Positions 53,882 through 63,582 are shown, numbered from the stretch's first letter. The stretch: DNA of 64,000 bases from Coriobacteriaceae bacterium (GCA_902363125.1 CABIZD010000007.1:15782-79781), one strand, 5' to 3'. Translations and numbers: made by a program. Notes: generated by a model from the letters alone, not told the origin.

Positions 53882-55144
53882 CTATAGCACCGTTCCCTCA
53901 GGCAGGTCGACACGCACGACATCCACGACGTCGCCCGCCGCAAGGTCGCACGGTCCTTCGTCAATACGCAACAGGCAATTGGCCCGCTGCATCGTGCCGA
54001 GCAGCGCCGAATTCTGCGTCTTGGCCTCGGTCACCAACAGCTCACCGGTCTCGGGGTCGCGCAAAACCGTGGCGCGATCGAAGAAGCGGCGATGCTGTCG
54101 CTTTTTCACGCCATGTGTGAGCGTCGCCTGCTGCACGGGACGCACGCCCTCGGCAAAGCCGCGCATCTTGCGGATCGCCGGACGGGCAAGCATCTCAAAG
54201 CCTACATACGCCGCGGCCGGATTGCCTGAAAGCCCTAGGTAGGGCTTACCCCCGAGCAAGCCAAACGTGATGGCCTTGCCCGGACGCATCGAGATGCGGT
54301 CAAACAGCACCTCGCCCTCGCGCCGGACGAGCGCCGTCACATAGTCGTAATCGCCCGCCGAGGCGCCACCGCTCGTAATGACAAAATCGCACTCTCGCGT
54401 GGCGCGATGTACCAGCTCGGCAATCGCCTGCTCATCATCGGGCGCGATGCCGTAGAACACGGGCTCGGCGCCGGCATCGAGTGCCTCGGCCATCAGCGCC
54501 GAGGAGTTGGAATCGCGAATCTGACCACGCGCCGGTACCTTACTCGGTGCGACCAGTTCCGTGCCCAGCGAGATGATGCCCACACGCGGGGCAGCGTGCA
54601 CCTTCACGCTCGCGTATCCGGCGCTCGCCAGCAGACCCGCGCCCGCCGGAGCCACGACCTCGCCGGCGTGCATCACAACATCGCCGGCATGGGCCTCCTC
54701 GGCAGCAGAGCGAACGTTCTCCCCTACCTTGGCCGGCGCCGAGAACCTCGCTCGCGAGCCCTCGTTGCCGTCACCGTCGAGCACATCGACGATCTCATAC
54801 TTCACCACGGCATCGGCACCTTCGGGTACCGGCGCGCCCGTCATGATGCGGACCGTCTCGCCCGCGCCGATTGCGCCCTCAAACACATGGCCCGCGGCCT
54901 CGTGTCCGATAACGTCAAGCGTCACCGGCGCCTCGTCAGACGCCTGCGTCAAGTCCGCCGAGCGCACGGCATATCCGTCCATAGCGCTGTTGGCAAACGG
55001 CGAGATGTCGATATCGGCCACCGCGTCCTCTGCCAAGGGAAGACCGGCAGCCTGCCACGCGGGAATCTCGACAACTTCGGTGCGATTCACGTGCGACAAG
55101 ACGATCGCCTGTGCGTCCTCCAACGGAATGAGTATCTCTGCCAT
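53882..55144 (-). CDS. moeA: Molybdopterin molybdenumtransferase MoeA
   Basis: A 420-residue enzyme inserting molybdenum into adenylylated molybdopterin. Typical segments: FANSAMDGYAVRS (about residues 50-62), GETVRIMTGAPVPEGADAVV, the central MoCF-binding VITSGGASAGDYDYV, and KPYLGLSGNPAAAYVGFE. The C-terminal domain IV is present. RBS AGAGG; ten further upstream codons are not used. It opens the leftward molybdenum cluster moeA-mog / modA-modB-modC. A TATACT -10 (55203-55208) lies about 60 bp upstream. Confidence 0.95.
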   Translation of the reverse strand: MAEILIPLEDAQAIVLSHVNRTEVVEIPAWQAAGLPLAEDAVADIDISPFANSAMDGYAVRSADLTQASDEAPVTLDVIGHEAAGHVFEGAIGAGETVRIMTGAPVPEGADAVVKYEIVDVLDGDGNEGSRARFSAPAKVGENVRSAAEEAHAGDVVMHAGEVVAPAGAGLLASAGYASVKVHAAPRVGIISLGTELVAPSKVPARGQIRDSNSSALMAEALDAGAEPVFYGIAPDDEQAIAELVHRATRECDFVITSGGASAGDYDYVTALVRREGEVLFDRISMRPGKAITFGLLGGKPYLGLSGNPAAAYVGFEMLARPAIRKMRGFAEGVRPVQQATLTHGVKKRQHRRFFDRATVLRDPETGELLVTEAKTQNSALLGTMQRANCLLRIDEGPCDLAAGDVVDVVRVDLPEGTVL

Positions 55145-55320
55145 ATACACCTCTAGCATGCAGCGGCGCACATCACGGGCGCCGATTCTTTATGTTTATC
55201 TCAGTATAATCCCTCGCCGCCTGCTCAAGACCTGGCCTGCGACCGCGAATACACCTGTCGGTAACGGACGGCGAAACAGAGCCGAAACCAACCTGCCGGT
55301 TTGTCTCGTTTGGCACGTTC

Positions 55321-55326
55321 TATAAT
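55321..55326 (+). promoter_or_regulatory. -10 box of the ClC gene
   Basis: Perfect TATAAT 29 bp before the start codon. The -35 is weak (GTTTGT region). Confidence 0.5.
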
Positions 55327-55355
55327 GCTCGTGTTGCAACCCAAAAGAGGAACGT

Positions 55356-56777
55356 ATGGCTTTTACCGACAAAACCGAAAGCGCAAACGAAACGCAGGAT
55401 CATTCCCAGCCGCTCGACGATGGCGGCTTTTTCTCCCTGAACGACGTCATCACGGCAGGCAGGCATCAGCTCACCCGCTCCGAGCAACTCTTGGCTGCCG
55501 ACACGCGCCGCAACGCCCGCAACCTACTCGCGAGCGCCAAGTTGCTCGTACTCGTCGTCATCGTCTCGGTCGCCATGGGCGTTGCCGCTTGGGCGTTTTT
55601 GGCCTCGCTGAATATCGCCACCGACTATCGCGAGCACCATGCGTGGATTTACGCACTGCTTCCCGTTGTGGGCGTTGCCACCGCATGGGTGTACAAAAAC
55701 CACGGTCTTGCCGCCAAACGCGGTAACAACCTGGTCATCGACTCCGCTCTGGGCACACGCCTCATCCATATGCGCATGGCCGTCCTCACCTTCGTCTGCT
55801 CCACGCTCACGCACCTAACGGGTGGATCGGCCGGTCGCGAGGGAGCCGCGGTTCAGATTGGCGGCACCATCGCCAGCAACATCTCGAGCCTCGCCCACCT
55901 TAAAAAGCATGACCACCACGACCTCATGCTCGCCGGCATCTCGTCGGCCTTTGGCGCCGTATTCGGTTCGCCCCTTGCCGGAGCTTTCTTTGGCATGGAG
56001 ATGTGCTTTATCGGCAAGATCGACTACACCGCGGGCATCTACTGCCTGGTCGCCTCGTTTACCGGCTACTTTACATCACTCGCCCTGGGTACCGAGTACG
56101 AGGCGAATGTTATCGTCAGCGTTCCCAACATGACACCACGGACGGTTGTCATCGTTGTTATCAGCGCCATTATCTTCGGTCTGACGGCACGCCTCTTTGC
56201 CTGGTCAGTTCGAACCGTCAAGAGCCTGTACGGTCGCTTTATCACCAATTATCTCGTTCGCGCACTTATGGGCGCACTCGTGGTTTTGGCCGCCTATGCC
56301 CTTCTCGACGTCTGGGACTACGCCGGCCTTTCCACGTGGCTTTCCGGCGCCGGATTTGCCGGCAACACCACCCTGGCAGACGCAGCCATCAAGTTGGTCG
56401 TCACAGCGCTTACCCTGGGTGCGGGCTTCCAAGGCGGCGAGGTCACGCCCCTGTTTGGCATCGGTGCGGCGCTCGGCGGCTGGATCGGTTGCCTCGTCGG
56501 AATCGACCCCAGTTTTCTGGCGGCTCTCGGCATGCTCGGCGTGTTCTGTGCCGGCCTCAACGTGCCCATCACCACTTGCATGATGGCCATCGACCTGTTC
56601 CACGGCACGGCCGCCGGGTTCTTTGTCATCGTGGCCTTTATCAGCTATCTCGCCGGCGGACACCGCGGCGTTTACCCCGCCCAGCGCATCATCTCACCCA
56701 AGCGCCGTTCGCTTATTGTGGATGAGGGCGGAACGGTAGCGGATGCTATCGAGCGCCACAACGACCTGATAGAGTAG
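55356..56777 (+). CDS. ClC-family chloride channel or antiporter
   Basis: A 473-residue membrane protein with about ten hydrophobic segments. The ClC anion-pore signature appears as GGSAGREGAAVQIGG (near residues 156-170), with the gating-glutamate position in GREG. The FGSPLAGAFFGMEM and GAGFQGGEVTPLFGIGAALGG segments are also characteristic. It moves chloride or fluoride, probably against protons. A cytosolic N-terminus of about 60 residues precedes the first helix. RBS AAGAGG. It is divergent from moeA. Confidence 0.9.
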   Translation: MAFTDKTESANETQDHSQPLDDGGFFSLNDVITAGRHQLTRSEQLLAADTRRNARNLLASAKLLVLVVIVSVAMGVAAWAFLASLNIATDYREHHAWIYALLPVVGVATAWVYKNHGLAAKRGNNLVIDSALGTRLIHMRMAVLTFVCSTLTHLTGGSAGREGAAVQIGGTIASNISSLAHLKKHDHHDLMLAGISSAFGAVFGSPLAGAFFGMEMCFIGKIDYTAGIYCLVASFTGYFTSLALGTEYEANVIVSVPNMTPRTVVIVVISAIIFGLTARLFAWSVRTVKSLYGRFITNYLVRALMGALVVLAAYALLDVWDYAGLSTWLSGAGFAGNTTLADAAIKLVVTALTLGAGFQGGEVTPLFGIGAALGGWIGCLVGIDPSFLAALGMLGVFCAGLNVPITTCMMAIDLFHGTAAGFFVIVAFISYLAGGHRGVYPAQRIISPKRRSLIVDEGGTVADAIERHNDLIE

Positions 56778-56864
56778 ACGTTAGTATTCGCCGTGCAGCC
56801 ACAATCGGGGGCAATTCGACCTGAACGCGACCGCACCGTCACGTCATACGCCGGGAGTCGCCCC

Positions 56865-57827
56865 ATGCACGCAACTGATTTTGGCCGCACGCTCATCATC
56901 GCCAACCCAGCCGCCCAGTCGGGTGCGGCGCGCGAAGTTGCCGAGCGCCTGCAACGCTTTTTGGATATGACCGCGCGCGCATCCCAGTTTGACCTGGTGC
57001 TGACCGAGCGCATGGGACACGCCAAGGAGCTGGCCGCACAGGCTCAGGGCTATCGCACCGTTATCGCCCTTGGCGGCGACGGCGTGATTCACGAGGTCGT
57101 CAACGGGCTTATGACGCAAGAGGAGGGCACCCGCCCCGCCCTTGCCGTCCTGCCCGTGGGCTCCGGCAACGATTTTGCCCAAACGCTCGGCATCGACGAT
57201 TTCTCCGGCAAGGATTTTGGCGCACTGCTCACCTGTGAGCTGCAGCGTCAGGACATCGGGCGCATTCGCTCATGGAACCCCGCAAGCGGCAGCGGCGAGG
57301 CTACCGTTGAGTACTACGACCAGACGCTTTCGGTCGGCATCGATGCCGCCATCGGCCTTGGCACCACCGAGCTACGCAAAAAGACCGGCTTGACGGGCGC
57401 TCCGCTCTACACTCTCTCGGGACTTGAGCAGTTTGGCCTTCGCTATCGCAACTACCCCATGACAGTCAGTTTTGACGGGACGCCCGCCGAGCGCGTGAGG
57501 GCGATCATCATGGCGATTCAGCTGGGTCCTACCTATGGCTCGGGCTATCGCATCTGTCCCGACGCCGACCCCTGTGACGGCATACTCGACGTCTGCTACG
57601 CCTGCGGCCCCGTTCCGCGCGCGGTCGCGCTTCCCATGTTCCTTTCGGCCAAAGATGGCCACCATACCAAGCTGCCACCGGTTCGCATGCGCCGTTGTCG
57701 CCATGCCGAGCTTACCTTTGAGGAGCCCGACTACCCCATCCAGGCCGACGGCGAGCCCGTTGTCGCCTCGCGCATCGAGGTCGACATCCTCGCCGGCGCC
57801 CTCCACGTCTGGCGCCCCACCCGCTAA
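56865..57827 (+). CDS. Diacylglycerol/lipid kinase family protein
   Basis: A 320-residue cytosolic lipid kinase of the DagK/YegS family, phosphorylating diacylglycerol or a related lipid. NPAAQSGAA lies near the N-terminus, the nucleotide-binding GGDGVIHEVVNGLM and PVGSGNDFAQTLG motifs follow, and the C-terminal lipid-binding domain ends with YPIQADGEP. The ATG (MHATDFG) has GGGAG at seven bases; 24 further open codons upstream lack a site. It is 87 bp after the ClC gene, so co-transcription is likely. Confidence 0.88.
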   Translation: MHATDFGRTLIIANPAAQSGAAREVAERLQRFLDMTARASQFDLVLTERMGHAKELAAQAQGYRTVIALGGDGVIHEVVNGLMTQEEGTRPALAVLPVGSGNDFAQTLGIDDFSGKDFGALLTCELQRQDIGRIRSWNPASGSGEATVEYYDQTLSVGIDAAIGLGTTELRKKTGLTGAPLYTLSGLEQFGLRYRNYPMTVSFDGTPAERVRAIIMAIQLGPTYGSGYRICPDADPCDGILDVCYACGPVPRAVALPMFLSAKDGHHTKLPPVRMRRCRHAELTFEEPDYPIQADGEPVVASRIEVDILAGALHVWRPTR

Positions 57828-57835
57828 CCCCACCT

Positions 57836-57904
57836 AAGTTGCGGTGAAATAGGGACTGTTTATGCAGCTAAAGCCGCAAAACAGTCCCTATTTCACCGCA
57901 ACTT
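57836..57904. repeat. Dispersed long palindrome, copy 4, with compensatory change
   Basis: 26-bp arms around a 16-nt loop. Here the stem reads AAATAGGGACTG where the other copies have AAATACGGACTG, and the opposite arm changes to match (CAGTCCCTATTT). It lies between convergent genes. Confidence 0.9.
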
Positions 57905-57913
57905 ACAAGGAGG

Positions 57914-58294
57914 CTATTCGTCGCTGCCCGGTTTGCGTCGGTTGGCCTTTTTAATGGCGTTGAAGCGTTTGTCGTTGAGCCTGCGCTGGCGAGAGCGTTG
58001 AGGCACCTTGGTCTTTACGCGTCGACGCGGTGGACGCCCGCGACGCTCAAGCTCTGCCCTCAGCTTACGCAGACAGCAGCTGCGATTCTGAAACTGACTG
58101 CGGCTCTCACGCGCCGTCACGACAATCCCCGAAGGGATATGTTTCATGCGTACCGCCGAGTCCGTCGTGTTCACGCCCTGTCCGCCCGGACCCGTCGCGC
58201 GAAACACCTGCACCTCGCAATCGCGCGCCAACTCCTCGGCCGACATCTCGGCATAGCGCGCATACTCGCGCCATCCCATCTTGTCCCCATCCAT
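57914..58294 (-). CDS. Class I release factor-domain protein (ArfB/prfH-like)
   Basis: A 126-residue protein with the peptidyl-tRNA hydrolysis domain of release factors: [19 protein letters not shown] (near residues 30-48) with the catalytic GGQ. It lacks the codon-reading domains of RF1 or RF2. The C-terminus is strongly basic ([16 protein letters not shown]), which in ArfB enters the empty mRNA channel. It probably rescues stalled ribosomes. Start MDGDKMGW has GGGGAGG at seven bases. Confidence 0.85.
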   Translation of the reverse strand: MDGDKMGWREYARYAEMSAEELARDCEVQVFRATGPGGQGVNTTDSAVRMKHIPSGIVVTARESRSQFQNRSCCLRKLRAELERRGRPPRRRVKTKVPQRSRQRRLNDKRFNAIKKANRRKPGSDE

Positions 58295-58314
58295 ATCAAC
58301 ACCTCCCCTCATAC

Positions 58315-58349
58315 AAAAAATGTGACAAAGGGACAGTCCCTTTGTCACA
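58315..58349 (-). terminator. xpt intrinsic terminator
   Basis: Near-perfect hairpin TGTGACAAAGGGAC / GTCCCTTTGTCACA followed on the minus strand by TTTTTTG, 29 bp past the stop codon. Confidence 0.92.
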
Positions 58350-58377
58350 TCGCATACCAATCGCTTGTGTTGCGCGC

Positions 58378-58956
58378 TTAGGCGAAGGTGATCTCGCCGT
58401 TCTCGCAGTCCATATCGGCGATACGCGCCAGGCTCTCAACGCGGAAGCCGCGCTTACGGAGCTTATCGCCGCCGCCCTGGAAGCCCTTCTCAACGGCGAT
58501 GCCAATGCCGGCAACTTCGGCGCCCGCAGCCTCGCAGATCTTAATAAGGCCCTCAAGCGCGCAGCCGTTGGCCAGGAAGTCGTCGATAATCAGGACCTTG
58601 TCGCCCTCGGACAGGAAGCGCTTACCCACAATGACCGGGTACTCCTTCTGCTTGGTAAAGGAGTAGATGGTCGTGGCATACTGCTCGCCGTCGAGGTTGA
58701 TGGACTGCGCCTTCTTGGCAAAGACCACCGGCACGCCGCCAAAATGCTGAGCCGCGATGCAAGCCATGCCAATGCCCGAAGCCTCAATCGTCAGGATCTT
58801 GTTGATCTCGACACCCTCGAACAGTCGGGCCCACTCGGCGCCCATGTGGTCGAACAGCTCAACGTCGCATTGGTGGTTGAGGAAGGCATCAACCTTAAGG
58901 ACGTTACCGGCCTTTACGATGCCGTCATGGCGAATACGATCCTCAAGCTCCTGCAT
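58378..58956 (-). CDS. xpt: Xanthine phosphoribosyltransferase
   Basis: A 192-residue type I phosphoribosyltransferase converting xanthine to XMP. The PRPP-binding loop is [17 protein letters not shown] (near residues 123-139), and the [14 protein letters not shown] and VFAKKAQS segments match Xpt. RBS GAGAAGGGG. It has its own terminator. No purine riboswitch could be seen in the leader, unlike in Bacillus. The purine role fits the molybdo-hydroxylase if that acts on xanthine, but the two are far apart. Confidence 0.93.
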   Translation of the reverse strand: MQELEDRIRHDGIVKAGNVLKVDAFLNHQCDVELFDHMGAEWARLFEGVEINKILTIEASGIGMACIAAQHFGGVPVVFAKKAQSINLDGEQYATTIYSFTKQKEYPVIVGKRFLSEGDKVLIIDDFLANGCALEGLIKICEAAGAEVAGIGIAVEKGFQGGGDKLRKRGFRVESLARIADMDCENGEITFA

Positions 58957-59113
58957 GGCGCAACCCCTTCTCGCGGCAACGATACCGCGCGATTAATAAA
59001 CGTTGTTCGATAGTCTACCACGGACCGACCCCCGCCCGTCCCACAAGCCGCATCGCACCACAAACCAGTCTTTTTGGGACGGCGCGAATCGTGGCAGACA
59101 GCCTCCCAACACG

Positions 59114-60418
59114 CTAATGGCGGGCGCGCATCTTCACCAAACGCACCATGGCAAGCGCAAAGCCCACAGCGGCCACAGCCATCAACACATAGAACACCGA
59201 ACGGAAACCAAACAGGAACACATCCGGACGTCCTGCAACAAAACTGGTCACGGCCTCGCCCATCGCCACGCTCATCTGTCCATACAGGATATTCGACGCC
59301 ACCGTAATGCCGAGTGCCATACCCGCATAACGCGCCAGGCTACCCAGACTACCCGCAAAGCCAAGTGCCTCGCGCGGAGCCGAGCCCATGTACAGCGAGT
59401 TGTTGGGGCTCTGGAAAATCGACGTACCGCACGACATAAATGCGACGCAGCACACGATCACAGGGATAGAAGAGTGCTCGTCGAGCGTGCTTACTGCAAA
59501 GAGACCGCACACATACACGCCCAGGCCGACCGCCGTGGGACCCTCGCAGCCAACACGGTCCGAAACCGTTCCCGAAAGCGGGCCGATAAAGGCATTCACC
59601 ATTGGCAGCGCCAAAAAGAGCAATCCGGAAATGTCAGAACCAAAGCCGTGGGCGTCCTGAAAATAGAACGGCAGAATAAACTCGGATGCGCCAATGCCAA
59701 CGAACACGATGAGCATGCAGGCAAGGTTGATGGTGAAGGCCGAATTTGCAAAGCAGCGACGAGCGGCCTCGGCAAGGGGCATGGGACGTTCGCCGGCCTC
59801 TGGCCTAACATGCGGCAGCGTGTAGAGTCCCACGATAAACGAGATCACGCCAATGGGCAGGTTGATGAGGAAGATGCTCTCCCAGGGAAAGCTTGCCACC
59901 AGCATGCCGCCGAGCACGGGGCCACACATCATGCCGAGGGCCACAAAGGTCGCGAGAATACCCATGGCACGGCCTCGTTCGCGCGCCGGAAACGACTCGG
60001 TGATGATACCCATGTTGTTAGCCATGGCCGCCGCGCAACCGATGCCCTGAACAATGCGTGCCAGGATAAGAACCTCAAGCGAGGCCGAAAGGCCGCACAG
60101 CAGCGAACCGACCGAAAAGACGATGACGCCCAACTGGAACACATTCACCTTGCCGCGCACGTCGCCCAGACGGCCAAACGGCAACATAGCCACGCAAGTC
60201 GCAAGCAGATACACCGAACTTACCAGCTGAATGCGATCGAGGCCCACGCCCAGCTCCTTTTGCATCACGGGCAGCGCCACGGTCACGACGGTCGAATCCA
60301 GACACACCATAAACGTCATGATGAGCACGGTGAACAGAATCGCCCACTTGTTCTTGCCATGGGTGTCGCCCTCTAGGACAATGTGCTCGCGGCGCAGCTG
60401 CTCTGCAGTTTTCTCCAT
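59114..60418 (-). CDS. MFS transporter (drug:H+ antiporter type)
   Basis: A 434-residue integral membrane protein with about 12 helices. The N-terminal MVCLDSTVVTVALPVMQ is the DHA motif C-like start, and LPFGRLGDVRGK gives the loop 2-3 MFS motif. A probable exporter of drugs or metabolites; substrate unknown. The start (MEKTAEQ) has GAAAGG six bases upstream; the ATG two codons earlier is too close to the site. It follows metY, but a strong terminator lies between. Confidence 0.88.
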   Translation of the reverse strand: MEKTAEQLRREHIVLEGDTHGKNKWAILFTVLIMTFMVCLDSTVVTVALPVMQKELGVGLDRIQLVSSVYLLATCVAMLPFGRLGDVRGKVNVFQLGVIVFSVGSLLCGLSASLEVLILARIVQGIGCAAAMANNMGIITESFPARERGRAMGILATFVALGMMCGPVLGGMLVASFPWESIFLINLPIGVISFIVGLYTLPHVRPEAGERPMPLAEAARRCFANSAFTINLACMLIVFVGIGASEFILPFYFQDAHGFGSDISGLLFLALPMVNAFIGPLSGTVSDRVGCEGPTAVGLGVYVCGLFAVSTLDEHSSIPVIVCCVAFMSCGTSIFQSPNNSLYMGSAPREALGFAGSLGSLARYAGMALGITVASNILYGQMSVAMGEAVTSFVAGRPDVFLFGFRSVFYVLMAVAAVGFALAMVRLVKMRARH

Positions 60419-60444
60419 ATCCATCCTTTCGAGTGGCCTAACGC

Positions 60445-60493
60445 AAAAAACGGGGCCCCGATCGCCTGCAAACAGCCGCGATTGGGGTCCCGC
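60445..60493 (-). terminator. metY intrinsic terminator
   Basis: CGGGACCCCAATCGC / GCGATCGGGGCCCCG-type hairpin followed by six T on the minus strand. Confidence 0.85.
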
Positions 60494-60559
60494 CTACGGA
60501 ATCGGAACGAAAGGTCACCGAAGCTTTCTGCCAGCATCGGCACCTTGTACGGAGCTAGC

Positions 60560-61843
60560 CTAGCACTGCTCGAGTGCCTGCTCAAGGTCGGCAATCAGAT
60601 CGGCCGTGTCCTCGAGGCCGCACGACAGGCGCACCATGTCGGCGGAGATGCCACAGGCGATGAGCTCCTCATCGTTCATCTGGCGGTGCGTAGCGTTAGC
60701 GGGATGCAGGCAGCAGGTGCGGGCGTCGGCCACATGCGTGGCGATCTGGGCGAGCTTGAGGCTCTTCATAAAGGTCTCGGCCGCCGCGCGACCACCATTA
60801 AAGCCAAAGCTCACAACGCCGCAGGTACCGTTTGGCATGTACTTCTGAGCGAGGTCATAGTACTTGTCGCCCTCCAGGCCCGGATAGCTCACGAAGCGCA
60901 CCTTGGGATGGCTCTGCAGGAACTTGGCAACGGCCAGGCCGTTCTCGCAATGACGCGGCATGCGCACATGCAGGCTCTCGAGCGAGCTGTTCAAGAAGAA
61001 CGCCGCCTGCGGGTTCTGCATGGGGCCAAGATCGCGCATGAGCTGCGCGGTGGCCTTGGTAATGAAGGCGCCCTCGCGACCGAACTTCTCGGCATAGGTC
61101 ACGCCATGGTAGCTCTCGTCAGGCGTGGTGAGACCCGGGAACTTGTCCGCATGGGCCATCCAGTCAAACTGGCCGTGGTCGACGATCACGCCGCCCAGGT
61201 AGGCAGCATGTCCATCCATGTACTTGGTGGTGGAGTGCGTAACGATGTCGGCGCCCCACTCAAAGGGACGGCACATCACGGGCGTCGGGAAGGTGTTGTC
61301 GACCATCAACGGCACACCGTGGTCATGTGCGGCCTTGGCAAAGCGCTCAATATCGAGCACGGCAAGGGCGGGGTTTGCGATCGTCTCGCCAAAGACGAGC
61401 TTTGTGTTGGGCTGGAAGGCTGCCTCGAGCTCCTCATCGGTGCAGTCGGGGGCAACGAACGTGCAGGTCAAGCCCATGCGACCCATGGTGTGGGCGAGCA
61501 GGTTATACGTACCGCCGTAAATGGCAGAGCTTGCGACCACGTGATCGCCGGCACCGGCAACGTTAAAGATCGCGAGGAAGTTCGCAGCCATGCCCGAACT
61601 CGTGAGCATCGCTGCGGTGCCGCCCTCCATCTCGCAGATCTTGGCGGCAACCAAATCGCACGTGGGGTTCTGCAGACGGCTGTAGAAGTAGCCAGACTCC
61701 TCCAGGTCAAACAGCTTGCCCATGTGCTCCGACGTGTCGTACTTCCACGTGGTGGACTGGTAGATGGGCACCTGGCGCGGCTCCGCATCTCCCGGGTGAT
61801 AGCCGCCCTGAACACATGTAGTACCGATAGTCTGCTCGCTCAT
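60560..61843 (-). CDS. metY: O-acetylhomoserine (thiol)-lyase / Cys-Met metabolism PLP enzyme
   Basis: A 427-residue PLP enzyme of the Cys/Met family, cytosolic. The PLP lysine is in ADIVTHSTTKYMDGH, and YSRLQNPT and LTSSGMAANF are conserved substrate or PLP segments. Length and motifs suit O-acetylhomoserine sulfhydrylase, which makes homocysteine from sulfide; a lyase or methionine gamma-lyase role cannot be excluded. RBS AAGGGAG. It is transcribed leftwards away from the C_GCAxxG gene. Confidence 0.88.
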   Translation of the reverse strand: MSEQTIGTTCVQGGYHPGDAEPRQVPIYQSTTWKYDTSEHMGKLFDLEESGYFYSRLQNPTCDLVAAKICEMEGGTAAMLTSSGMAANFLAIFNVAGAGDHVVASSAIYGGTYNLLAHTMGRMGLTCTFVAPDCTDEELEAAFQPNTKLVFGETIANPALAVLDIERFAKAAHDHGVPLMVDNTFPTPVMCRPFEWGADIVTHSTTKYMDGHAAYLGGVIVDHGQFDWMAHADKFPGLTTPDESYHGVTYAEKFGREGAFITKATAQLMRDLGPMQNPQAAFFLNSSLESLHVRMPRHCENGLAVAKFLQSHPKVRFVSYPGLEGDKYYDLAQKYMPNGTCGVVSFGFNGGRAAAETFMKSLKLAQIATHVADARTCCLHPANATHRQMNDEELIACGISADMVRLSCGLEDTADLIADLEQALEQC

Positions 61844-62073
61844 ATCTAGCTCCCTTACCTGGGTTACGTTTTATTCGGTTCACGATACCGCTACCCTGCA
61901 CCCCTCTCAACCCATCCCCAAGGTAGGTTATGGGACAAATTGATTAGGGGTATTTATCTCAAGCCTTGGGCATTTGCTCGATAGATAAAAATGAGGCATA
62001 CATGAAGCTCTCGATGATTACATGCCCCGTCACGGGTACCATAGGCGGGTACACCGTGACCAAGGAGACAACG

Positions 62074-62520
62074 ATGAAGCAGATCGATACCACCCAGCTC
62101 GACACCGCCGCCTGCCAGGCTCAGGCTGCCGAATACCACGCCCGCGGCTTTAACTGCGCACAGGCCGTTGCCTGCACGCTCGCACCTGCCGTCGGGCTCG
62201 ACCCCCAGACCGCCTTTACCCTCACCGAGGGCTTTGGCGCCGGCATGGGTGGCATGACCGAGACCTGCGGCGCCATCTCGGGCGCCGTGGCCATCATGGG
62301 CTTTGTAATGAGCGACGGCATGGAAAACCCCAAGACCAAAGGCCAGACCTACAAGCTGTCGCGCGAGATTGCCAAGCGATTTGGCGAGAAGAACACGACG
62401 ACCGTCTGCGGCACGCTCAAGGGCATCGGATCGGATAAAGGTCCGCTCCGCAGCTGCCCCGGCTGCATCGACGATGCCGTCGAGATCGCCTGCGATGTGC
62501 TAAAGCAGCTCGCCGAGTAA
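62074..62520 (+). CDS. C_GCAxxG_C_C family redox-type protein
   Basis: A 148-residue protein of the C_GCAxxG_C_C family. Cysteines occur as FNCAQAVAC, ETCGAISGA, TVCGTLKG and SCPGCIDDA; the GCxxxxxG helix repeats suggest a metal or redox cofactor site. The function of the family is unknown. The ATG (MKQIDTT) has AAGGAG at six bases. An in-frame ATG 72 nt upstream (62002) with a weaker AGG would add MKLSMITCPVTG and remains an alternative. Confidence 0.85.
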   Translation: MKQIDTTQLDTAACQAQAAEYHARGFNCAQAVACTLAPAVGLDPQTAFTLTEGFGAGMGGMTETCGAISGAVAIMGFVMSDGMENPKTKGQTYKLSREIAKRFGEKNTTTVCGTLKGIGSDKGPLRSCPGCIDDAVEIACDVLKQLAE

Positions 62521-62533
62521 ACGGCAGCAACAT

Positions 62534-62584
62534 AAAACGACGGCCGGCGCGTTTGGGATCCATCCAAAAGAACGCCGGCCGTCG
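62534..62584 (-). terminator. Shared hairpin terminator between convergent genes
   Basis: Perfect 12-bp arms CGACGGCCGGCG / CGCCGGCCGTCG with TTTTATG following on the minus strand. On the plus strand the T-tract is poor, so it mainly serves the leftward gene. Confidence 0.75.
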
Positions 62585-62587
62585 TCG

Positions 62588-63223
62588 TTAGAACTCGGCA
62601 AACTCGGGAGCGCCGACCTCGATCTCCTCGCGCCCCGCCATAAGCTCGCGCATCTTAACGCAAAACGACTCCTGCTCCCCTGCCTTAAACACAAAATGAA
62701 GTGTCACGGCATCCGCGAAATCGGTATCCGAAACCTTGGCACCCGAATCCTGCGCCAAACGAAGCACCTGCTCATACTGCGGATAGGCCACATGCACGTC
62801 AACCGGCACGACGCTTGTCATCTCAACGATCTGCCCTGCCTCCTGAGCCGCGGCCACCGCCGCCTGCGTCGCCGCGGTATAGGCGCGTACCAAGCCACCA
62901 GGCCCCAACAGCGTGCCACCAAAATAGCGCGTCACCACGCAGCAAACATTTTTGAGCCCCGCACCGCGCAGCACCTCGAGCGTCGGCATGCCGCTCGTGC
63001 GGCTCGGCTCACCATCATCGCTCTGGCGCTCGCGCCCATCGACCAAAATCCACGCGGGAACATTGTGTCGAGCGTCGTAATGACGCTTGCGAACCATCTC
63101 GATAAAGGCATTCGCCTCATCCTCGGACTCAATATGGACCAGCTGGGCAATAAACCGGCTCTTGCGGTCCACAAACTCGCCCGAAGCCTCAATATTCGAT
63201 TGCAGAGTAAAATAGCTGTCCAA
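62588..63223 (-). CDS. YigZ/IMPACT family protein
   Basis: A 211-residue cytosolic protein. The UPF0029 N-domain shows SRFIAQLVHIESEDEA and HNVPAWIL, followed by DDGEPSRTSGMPTLEVL and YFGGTLLGPGGLVRAY, which are diagnostic for YigZ/IMPACT. A C-terminal DUF1949-like ferredoxin-fold domain follows. The role in bacteria is unclear; IMPACT in eukaryotes acts in translation stress. The start is one of two consecutive TTG codons after GAGGG; the second gives better spacing. Confidence 0.88.
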   Translation of the reverse strand: MDSYFTLQSNIEASGEFVDRKSRFIAQLVHIESEDEANAFIEMVRKRHYDARHNVPAWILVDGRERQSDDGEPSRTSGMPTLEVLRGAGLKNVCCVVTRYFGGTLLGPGGLVRAYTAATQAAVAAAQEAGQIVEMTSVVPVDVHVAYPQYEQVLRLAQDSGAKVSDTDFADAVTLHFVFKAGEQESFCVKMRELMAGREEIEVGAPEFAEF

Positions 63224-63467
63224 CAAAGTCCCTCAACAGAATAAAGCGCAGCAACAAACAGCCTCAATAATACGGCAAAGACAGTACCGGTAACCCCGGT
63301 AAATAGAACGGCAAAGTCAAGGACCAGGCAAAAACAGCGAGATGCCAAAAACGGAACCGCCGATGATTCCGCCAACGAAAGCAAGAACCCGTCAGCGCGA
63401 GCAAGGTGCCTTGAAAGACGAGATTACAACAAAAAAGAGGGCGTTTATGACCAGGCAAAGAAAGCGA

Positions 63468-63565
63468 GACGGCGTCAGCTGAGTCGATTTGGCCCGAAAG
63501 AGGAGGGAGCACGCCTTATGGCGGCGACCGACGAATGAGCGCCAAATCGGCCAGCTGACGCCGTC
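63468..63565. repeat. Large hairpin with variable stem, downstream of rnpB
   Basis: Outer arms GACGGCGTCAGCTG and CGATTTGGC pair with their complements at 63541-63565. The head has GAAAGAGGAG and ACGCC-TTAT-GGCGG and resembles the head at 47896. It sits 18 bp past the 3' end of rnpB and may end that transcript. The rest of 63224-63582 shows nothing convincing. Confidence 0.7.
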
Positions 63566-63582
63566 GCAGCGTCGACAAGAAA

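Noticed and set aside
58957-59113. Purine riboswitch upstream of xpt
   Set aside because: The leader is too short and lacks the conserved junction sequences.
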